Assembly (NCBI GenBank): GCA_930991035.1
Contig: CAKNRV010000001.1
Span: forward strand, 1-58,704
DNA length: 58,704 nucleotides
Direction: 5' to 3'
Origin: an uncultured Clostridium sp.
GTDB lineage: Bacteria; Bacillota; Clostridia; TANB77; CAG-508
The notes beneath the pieces were generated by a model. It did not search any database, was not told the origin of the DNA, and saw only the letters and a list, made by a program, of their open reading frames with translations. Shown here piece by piece: positions 53,097-58,704 of the stretch. The stretch's first letter is position 1; every line of letters begins with the position of its first letter. The position numbers were made by a program, and so were the translations under genes.

Positions 53097-53993
53097 ATGG
53101 CAAAAGAAGAAAATGCTAACACCAAAGAAAAAAGTAAGAAGAAGGAAAAATTGTTATCACCTAAATTAGATGTAGTATTCCAAGTATTGTTCGGTGAAAA
53201 AGGTAGTGAGAATATTACAAAAAACTTTTTAGAAGCTATATTGCAAGAGCCAATAGATAAAGTGGATCTAAGCAGAAATCCAATATTAAGAAGACAAAAT
53301 ATTAAAGGAAAAATGGGCATATTAGATGTAATAGCAGAATTAAATGGAAAAGAAATGTGCAATATAGAGATGCAAGTAGGGGAACAGCAAAATATAATAA
53401 AACGAATTTTATATTACTGGGCAAGAGTTTATGCAAGTACTATAAATAAAAAAGAAGATTATGGAGTACTAAAAAGAACCATTGCAATATTAATAGCAGA
53501 CTTTGAAATTCCAGGCTTGAAAGAACTAGGATATTATACCGATTGGAAGCTTATAGAAACACAAAATAGAAAAGTGATATTGACAGATGCAATTGAAATC
53601 GTTATACTAGAATTACCAAAGATTTATAGGTTAAAGGAAACTAATAGTAATAACGAATTATTAGACTGGCTATATTTCTTAGAAGATCCGAGTTCAGAGA
53701 GGGTGATGGATGTAATGGATAATAATGAAGGAATAAAAGAAGCAAAAGAAAAGCTAGAAGAAATGAGCAATGATGTAATAATGCAGAGATTAGCAGAATA
53801 TAGAGAATCAGCAATAATTGAAGAAAATGAAATAAGGAATACTGCATTGCATAAAGGCAGAGAGCAAGGCTTAAAAGAAGGCAGAGAATCCGAGAGGCTA
53901 GAGATGGCTAAGAAAATGAAAGAAATAGGAATTGATGTTAATAGTATTATAGCAGTTACAGGTTTATCTAAAGAAGAAATAGATAAACTATAA
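53097..53993 (+). CDS. Rpn-family PD-(D/E)XK nuclease, copy 2
   Basis: 298 residues, nearly identical to copy 1 (3700-4620) through LHKGREQGLKEGRE, with the same catalytic-type Asp (GILDVIAEL) and E-x-Q (NIEMQV). It has one GREQGLKE unit instead of two and a different tail (RLEMAKKMKEIGIDVNSIIAVTGLSKEE). An in-frame ATG at 53715 lies 12 bases after AGAGAGG, and another at codon M of LEMAKK follows GAGAGG by six, so short C-terminal products could be made internally. E. coli rpn genes encode such internal antitoxins. Plus strand, convergent with polC. SD AAAGGAGG, ATG. Confidence 0.85.
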   Translation: MAKEENANTKEKSKKKEKLLSPKLDVVFQVLFGEKGSENITKNFLEAILQEPIDKVDLSRNPILRRQNIKGKMGILDVIAELNGKEMCNIEMQVGEQQNIIKRILYYWARVYASTINKKEDYGVLKRTIAILIADFEIPGLKELGYYTDWKLIETQNRKVILTDAIEIVILELPKIYRLKETNSNNELLDWLYFLEDPSSERVMDVMDNNEGIKEAKEKLEEMSNDVIMQRLAEYRESAIIEENEIRNTALHKGREQGLKEGRESERLEMAKKMKEIGIDVNSIIAVTGLSKEEIDKL

Positions 53994-53996
53994 GTA

Positions 53997-54037
53997 AACC
54001 CTTGACCAAAAAGGAATATCCATTTTAGTCAAGGGTT
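53997..54037. terminator. Bidirectional hairpin between rpn copy 2 and polC, diverged GGAGTGTCC-type palindrome
   Basis: Arms AACCCTTGAC (53997-54006) and GTCAAGGGTT (54028-54037) enclose CAAAAAGGAATATCC. The CTTGA arms, the CAAAAAGGA loop start and the palindromic core recall the family at 5957, 31944 and 37369. T-rich on both sides; it ends both converging transcripts. Confidence 0.75.
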
Positions 54038-54040
54038 CTT

Positions 54041-57000
54041 TTATCCAAACAAACTCATTTGGTTACTTTCGCTCATTCCCTTTAGGCAACCAACTCTGTC
54101 TAAAAGTTCTATTACTGACTTGCCTATTTTAGAACGGATTTTCATATCGTCTATTGACATAAATTTTCCGTCTTTTTTTGCGTCGTCAATTCCTTCTGCT
54201 GCAACTGTTCCTAATCCTGGTATACTGTTTAGTGGTGGTCTAATTCCTTCTTCTTCGACTAAGAATTTTGTTGCGTGTGATTTATATAAGTCTATTGGAA
54301 GAAAGTTTATTCCTCTTTCATACATTTCTAGTACTAATTCTAGTATAGCGTACATATTCTTGTCCTTTGTTGTAGCGCTATTCCCTGCTAAGTCTATTTC
54401 TTTCATTTTATTTAATACTTTTTCTTTTCCATAGCACATAATATCACTATCAAATTCGTCCGCCCTTATTGTAAAATATGCTGCATAATATGCCTTTGGG
54501 TGATGGACTTTGAAGTATGCTATTCTAAATGCGTTTGTTACATATGCTGCTGCGTGTGCTTTTGGGAACATATATTTTATCTTTTCGCAAGATTTTATAT
54601 ACCAATCTGGCACATCGTGTTCTTTCATCATAGCAACATATTCTGCCCATTTTTCTGGGTCTTTCAACGCTTTACCTTTACGAACTGTTTCCATTATTTT
54701 AAATGCGTGGTTAGGTGGAAGTCCTTTTTTTATTAGGTATATCATAATATCGTCACGGCAACAGATTGCCTCATTTAATGTTACAATTCCATCTTCTATC
54801 AAGCTTTGTGCATTTCCAAGCCACACGTCAGTACCGTGTGATAAACCAGAAATACGTATTAGTTCGTCAAATGTTGTTGGTTTTGTGTCTACTAACATTC
54901 CTCTTACAAATTTTGTTCCAAACTCTGGCACACCATAACTTCCAACTTTAGATTTTATCTGTTCTGGTGTTACTCCCAAGGCATCTGTTGAACTAAATAT
55001 TGACATTGTTTCTTTGTCGTCAAGTGGTACTTTTGTTGGGTCTATTCCTGTTATGTCGTATAACATTCTTATCATTGTAGGATCATCGTGTCCTAGTATA
55101 TCAAGCTTAAGCAAGTTTTGGTCTATTGAGTGATAGTCAAAGTGTGTGGTTATTATATCTGAGTTAGGGTCGTCTGCCGGATGTTGTACTGGGCAAAATT
55201 CATATATTTCTCTTCCTTTTGGTACAACTATAATTCCTCCTGGGTGCTGACCTGTCGTTCTTTTTATTCCTGTACAACCTTGTGCTAGTCTTAATACCTC
55301 TGCATTATTGATTGGTATTCCTCTTTCTTCGTAATATTTTTTTACATATCCGAAAGCAGTTTTATCTGCAACTGTACCAACAGTTCCAGCCTTAAAAGTT
55401 GTGCCTTTACCAAAGATTACCTCTGTATATCTATGTGCTTTTGCTTGATATTCTCCAGAGAAGTTTAAGTCTATATCAGGCTCTTTATCTCCGTTAAATC
55501 CAAGGAAAGTTTCAAATGGTATGTCGATTCCGTCTTTTACCATTTTGGTTCCACATTTTGGACAGTCTTTATCTGGTAGGTCAAATCCACAGGCATAGCC
55601 ATAATCTGTAAAGTCAGAGTATTTACAATTAGGGCATCTATAATGTGGTGGAAGTGAGTTTACCTCTGTAATACCTGTCATATTTGCCACAAATGAAGAA
55701 CCAACAGAACCTCTGGAACCAACTATGTACCCATCTTCATTAGACTTCCATACTAGCTTTTGTGCAATGATGTACATAACAGAGAATCCATTTTTTATAA
55801 TTGAGTTTAACTCTTTATCTAGTCTTTCTTGCACTAAATCAGGAAGTGGATCTCCATATAACTCGTGTGCTTTGTTATATGCTATATCCTTTATAGTTTG
55901 CTCGCATCCATCAATATGTGGTGGACATTTTTCTGGTGATATTGGGCTTATTTTCTCACACATATCTGCTATCTTATTTGTGTTTGTTACAACTACTTCG
56001 TATGCTTTTTCTTCGCCCAAATATTCAAACTCTTTTAGCATTTCTTCAGTTGTACGTAAGTATAATGGTGCTTGCTCGTCCGCGTCGTCATATCCTTGTC
56101 CTGCCATCAAAATACGTCTATATATTTCGTCTTGTGGGTCCATAAAATGCACGTCGCAAGTTGCAACTACTTGTTTTCCAAGTTTATCTCCAAGCTCTAC
56201 TATTTTTTTATTAATCTCCTCAAGACCTTTTACATCTGGCACAGTTCCATTTCTTACCATAAACATATTATTTCCAAGAGGCTGAATTTCCAAATAATCA
56301 TAGTCTTTTGCTATATCTTCTATTTCTTCGTCTGTTTTACCAGCTACTATTGCTCTATATATTTCTCCTTGCTCGCACGCACTACCTAGAATTAAGCCTT
56401 CTGAATATTTTTTGTATAATGATTTAAGAATACGTGGCTTTTTATAAAAGTAATGTAAATGTGAAAAAGATATTAATTTATATAAATTTCTAAGTCCAAC
56501 ATAATTCTTTGCTAGTATAATTGCGTGATATGTTGGAAGTCTCTTGAAATCTGTATTTCCTGCGCATAGTCTATCAACATCTTCTATCTTTTTAGCGCCT
56601 TTTTCTTTTAACATATCTATCATTACATTAAACACTTTAACTGTTGTATCAACATCGTCCAAAGCTCTATGAGCTACCTCTACCTTTATTCCTAAGTTCT
56701 CAGCAATAATTCCCAATTTATATTTTTTAAAATCTGGGAATAATTCCTTTGATAATCTTAGAGTATCAAGATACGTATTATCTAATGTATATCCTAATTC
56801 TTTTGCATTGTATTTTAAAAATCCAATATCAAAATCAGCATTGTGAGCAACCAAAACACTATCCCCAATAAAATCCATCATCTTAGGGAAAACTTGCTCG
56901 ATTGTTTCTGCGTCTTTTACCATATCGTCTGTAATATTTGTTACTTCTACAACTCTTTGAGGTATGGGTTTTTCCGGATTTACAAAACAAGAAAACTCGT

Positions 57001-58438
57001 CAAGAACTTCTCCGTTTTTTATTTTCATTATTCCTATTTCAGTTATCTTTTCTGTTCTAAAAGAAAAACCTGTTGTCTCTAAATCGAGCACACAATATGT
57101 AGTATCTATATCTTGCTCTTTTGGAAAAGATACGACCGGTGTTCTATCTGGCGCAAGATATGCCTCCACACCATATATTACCTTTAAATCTGGATGGTCT
57201 TTTTCCAAATATTTATGAGCCTCTGGGAAAGCTTGTACAACACCGTGGTCAGTAATTGCAATTGACTTCATTCCCCACTTTACAGCTCTTTTTAACAAAT
57301 CAGTAGCTGCAGTCATTCCATCCATCTGACTCATTTGTGTATGCATATGTAGCTCTACCCTTTTAACTTTTGCATTATCCATTCTAGTTTGTTTCTTTAG
57401 ACCAGTGCTTTCTATTATAGTATTTGCAATAACACCAAGTTCTTTTGCAAATGGGTCAAATTGTGCTGTTCCTTCTAGCTTAACACCCTTTGCACCTTTC
57501 AACTTTTTGATTAAATCTTTTGACTTGTCTCCTTCCGAAAATACTTTGCAAGTAATTGTACTGCTTCCGTCATACAAATCAAACATAACAAGCACTTTTC
57601 CACTTTTTAATTCTCTAGAATCTATATTTAAAATCTCACCATCTAACTGTACTCTTCCACTATCTACACTTAAATCAGCAACTTTTACTAATTGCTCTTT
57701 TAATTTTAGACTTCTACCAAATATTAATGGAGACTCTTCAGCAGGCTTTTCTTGTGGAACTTCTATTGACACACTAACCTCTTGAGAGTTAGCAGATGCG
57801 GCAGATTTGCCATCTTTTTTAGCTTTCTTTTCACCTTTGCTATTGTGGTTTGCCTCACTACTTTGTCCCAATGCTTCTCTTTCTTCTTCTGCCATTCTTT
57901 GTGTTTGCATAATAGCCTCTTTTTCAAGTTGCATTGCGTGCTGCATATATTCTTTAACTGCTTCTTCTGATATATTCTCTACAAATGTAATTTTGTATTT
58001 TTTTCCATATACATCTTCTATAATTTTTGAAAGGATTTGGTCAAAACCTTTTGCGTCAAGTACCATTTTTCCTTTCATAGCCATAAGAACAGTTATATTA
58101 TTATTTTCTATTTTAATGGTACTATTTTTTAAAAAAGCTTTACTTAAAGGATGTTTATGTGCCATATAGCAAATTACATAGTTCCACTCTTGCTCTATAT
58201 CTACTTCTATTTCCTTAGAATATTCTATTTTTATATTTGCTTCGAATATATTAAATCTATTTTTTAGGTATTGCTCAAAGTTATATATGTCTTCTATTTT
58301 TATAAATTCGTCTGCTGTTATTATAAGTTCTAGTCTATTTGTTTTTTTAAACAAGTTGATTGATTTAATTTTTGATGCATTTAGTGAAAAACTATTTGAA
58401 TTATAATCCTTAAAAATTTCTTTAATTGTTTTTTCCAT
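54041..58438 (-). CDS. polC: DNA polymerase III PolC, Gram-positive type alpha subunit
   Basis: 1465 residues from ATG 58438 (AGGAG eight bases upstream); the frame to 58474 lies in a repeat. Main replicative polymerase. Order: N-terminal domain, Ala/Lys-rich linker near 200-240, OB fold (GRVQLDGEILNIDSREL), PHP domain (VELHMHTQMSQMDGM) interrupted by a DEDDh 3'-5' exonuclease (VLDLETTGFSF, VAHNADFDIGFL, HRALDDVDTT), PHP remainder, zinc finger (CPNCKYSDF, CPKCGTKM), polymerase palm with PDIDLNFSGEYQ, and C-terminal helices. The exonuclease insert separates PolC from DnaE. It follows rseP as in many Clostridia; the gap holds an inverted repeat. Confidence 0.98.
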   Translation of the reverse strand: MEKTIKEIFKDYNSNSFSLNASKIKSINLFKKTNRLELIITADEFIKIEDIYNFEQYLKNRFNIFEANIKIEYSKEIEVDIEQEWNYVICYMAHKHPLSKAFLKNSTIKIENNNITVLMAMKGKMVLDAKGFDQILSKIIEDVYGKKYKITFVENISEEAVKEYMQHAMQLEKEAIMQTQRMAEEEREALGQSSEANHNSKGEKKAKKDGKSAASANSQEVSVSIEVPQEKPAEESPLIFGRSLKLKEQLVKVADLSVDSGRVQLDGEILNIDSRELKSGKVLVMFDLYDGSSTITCKVFSEGDKSKDLIKKLKGAKGVKLEGTAQFDPFAKELGVIANTIIESTGLKKQTRMDNAKVKRVELHMHTQMSQMDGMTAATDLLKRAVKWGMKSIAITDHGVVQAFPEAHKYLEKDHPDLKVIYGVEAYLAPDRTPVVSFPKEQDIDTTYCVLDLETTGFSFRTEKITEIGIMKIKNGEVLDEFSCFVNPEKPIPQRVVEVTNITDDMVKDAETIEQVFPKMMDFIGDSVLVAHNADFDIGFLKYNAKELGYTLDNTYLDTLRLSKELFPDFKKYKLGIIAENLGIKVEVAHRALDDVDTTVKVFNVMIDMLKEKGAKKIEDVDRLCAGNTDFKRLPTYHAIILAKNYVGLRNLYKLISFSHLHYFYKKPRILKSLYKKYSEGLILGSACEQGEIYRAIVAGKTDEEIEDIAKDYDYLEIQPLGNNMFMVRNGTVPDVKGLEEINKKIVELGDKLGKQVVATCDVHFMDPQDEIYRRILMAGQGYDDADEQAPLYLRTTEEMLKEFEYLGEEKAYEVVVTNTNKIADMCEKISPISPEKCPPHIDGCEQTIKDIAYNKAHELYGDPLPDLVQERLDKELNSIIKNGFSVMYIIAQKLVWKSNEDGYIVGSRGSVGSSFVANMTGITEVNSLPPHYRCPNCKYSDFTDYGYACGFDLPDKDCPKCGTKMVKDGIDIPFETFLGFNGDKEPDIDLNFSGEYQAKAHRYTEVIFGKGTTFKAGTVGTVADKTAFGYVKKYYEERGIPINNAEVLRLAQGCTGIKRTTGQHPGGIIVVPKGREIYEFCPVQHPADDPNSDIITTHFDYHSIDQNLLKLDILGHDDPTMIRMLYDITGIDPTKVPLDDKETMSIFSSTDALGVTPEQIKSKVGSYGVPEFGTKFVRGMLVDTKPTTFDELIRISGLSHGTDVWLGNAQSLIEDGIVTLNEAICCRDDIMIYLIKKGLPPNHAFKIMETVRKGKALKDPEKWAEYVAMMKEHDVPDWYIKSCEKIKYMFPKAHAAAYVTNAFRIAYFKVHHPKAYYAAYFTIRADEFDSDIMCYGKEKVLNKMKEIDLAGNSATTKDKNMYAILELVLEMYERGINFLPIDLYKSHATKFLVEEEGIRPPLNSIPGLGTVAAEGIDDAKKDGKFMSIDDMKIRSKIGKSVIELLDRVGCLKGMSESNQMSLFG

Positions 58439-58454
58439 TAGTACATCTCCTATT

Positions 58455-58560
58455 TTGCGCAATTGAGGATGCACTCCTTTTGCACAGATAATACTTTATA
58501 AATTTGCTCTAAAAGATATAATTAATCTTGCGCAAAATGAGCGCACCCTCAATTGCGCAG
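58455..58560. repeat. Inverted repeat between rseP and polC
   Basis: GCGCAATTGAGGATGCACTC (ending about 58476) and, inverted, GCGCAATTGAGGGTGCGCTC (about 58539-58558) are about 90% identical arms around a roughly 65-base AT-rich loop. The right part also forms its own TTGCGCAA / TTGCGCA hairpin. Locally GC-rich for this genome. It may partly terminate after rseP or represent a mobile intergenic repeat. Confidence 0.6.
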
Positions 58561-58704
58561 TTAACTAATAATTCTGCCCACATCATTAAAAGCTACATAA
58601 ATTGATAAAGTCATAAGTAGCAAAAATCCTACCATTTGAAGCTTTAATTCAAAGTTCTCTTTTAATGGTTTTCTTCTGATAGCTTCAATAATATATATTA
58701 AAAC
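58561..58704 (-). CDS. rseP: RseP-type site-2 zinc metalloprotease, C-terminal fragment
   Basis: 47 codons plus TAA are open from the window edge. The encoded tail has LIYIIEAIRRKPLKENFELK and then a hydrophobic helix (MVGFLLLMTLSIYVAFND) ending VGRIIS. The EAIRRKPL block followed by a final membrane helix and a short ND-x-x-R tail is the conserved C-terminus of RseP/YluC proteases, which perform intramembrane cleavage of anti-sigma factors. Its place directly upstream of polC fits the common dxr-rseP-ispG-polC neighbourhood. The rest lies beyond the window. Confidence 0.85.
   Translation of the reverse strand, partial: VLIYIIEAIRRKPLKENFELKLQMVGFLLLMTLSIYVAFNDVGRIIS

Overview
The window is about 58.7 kb of very AT-rich DNA. 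Gene content points to an anaerobic, endospore-forming member of the Bacillota, class Clostridia, probably an uncultured gut lineage: spoVS, ytfJ and a dacF-type carboxypeptidase (sporulation genes), polC, an A-type flavodiiron protein, a single-chain glycyl-tRNA synthetase, strong AGGAGG ribosome binding sites and the standard code. Nearly every gene is on the minus strand, so one replication arm is sampled. The exceptions are vanW-like, an IS transposase and the second rpn copy.

Layout. 0-3 kb: a three-gene lipid/ester-type cluster (alpha/beta hydrolase, condensation-fold acyltransferase, membrane protein). 3.3-5 kb: a small unknown ORF and rpn copy 1 with its 376-bp leader. 5.2-6.1 kb: vanW-like, then five 35-bp palindromic repeats. 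6.1-15.7 kb: a core block, in transcription order GT51 transglycosylase, ymdB, spoVS, family 5 solute-binding protein, recA, recX, scpA, DUF2953, ytfJ, dacF. 15.8-21.7 kb: a two-component system and a peptide-sensing type ABC transporter, with a toxin-antitoxin pair lodged between them. 21.9-27.8 kb: an accessory island with a frameshifted divergent secA and a pilin/InlB-repeat/Hint protein, bracketed by two paralogous small genes that share the same terminator. 27.9-29.4 kb: a complete IS1202-like IS with an 18-bp target duplication. 29.4-46.4 kb: metabolic genes (flavodiiron protein, metK, patatin, cupin, DUF362, flavin reductase, a Cd/Zn-type P-ATPase operon with HMA protein and CadC-type repressor, acyl-CoA ligase, flippase, ATP-grasp, glyRS). 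46.65-46.84 kb: a dense DnaA-box cluster. 47-53 kb: a defence/TA-rich stretch (AbiE with a wrecked toxin, a Panacea TA pair, a second pilin-like gene that is frameshifted). 52.7-58.7 kb: rpn copy 2, polC and the 3' end of rseP.

The most unusual signal is a pair of micro-ORFs (27107-27178 and 51035-51088), each preceded by a strong ribosome binding site. They encode peptides sharing KTVGVV followed by four Arg-Glu dipeptides, from an exact 24-nt AG repeat. Each lies 200-300 nt upstream of one of the two prepilin-like secreted protein genes and is followed by hairpins, so each looks like a leader-peptide control region. Other strong signals are the DnaA-box cluster away from any dnaA gene, two rpn nuclease copies sharing a 376-bp leader that begins with tandem Spo0A-type boxes, and a family of GGAGTGTCC palindromes at gene ends.

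Several accessory genes carry single-base frameshifts (secA-like, RelE/ParE toxin, pilin-like 2), and abiEii carries a deletion plus a nonsense codon. The essential genes are intact. This pattern suggests real decay or switching rather than uniformly poor sequence, but read-level data would be needed to prove it. Function calls come from motifs and remembered family features; no database search was run.
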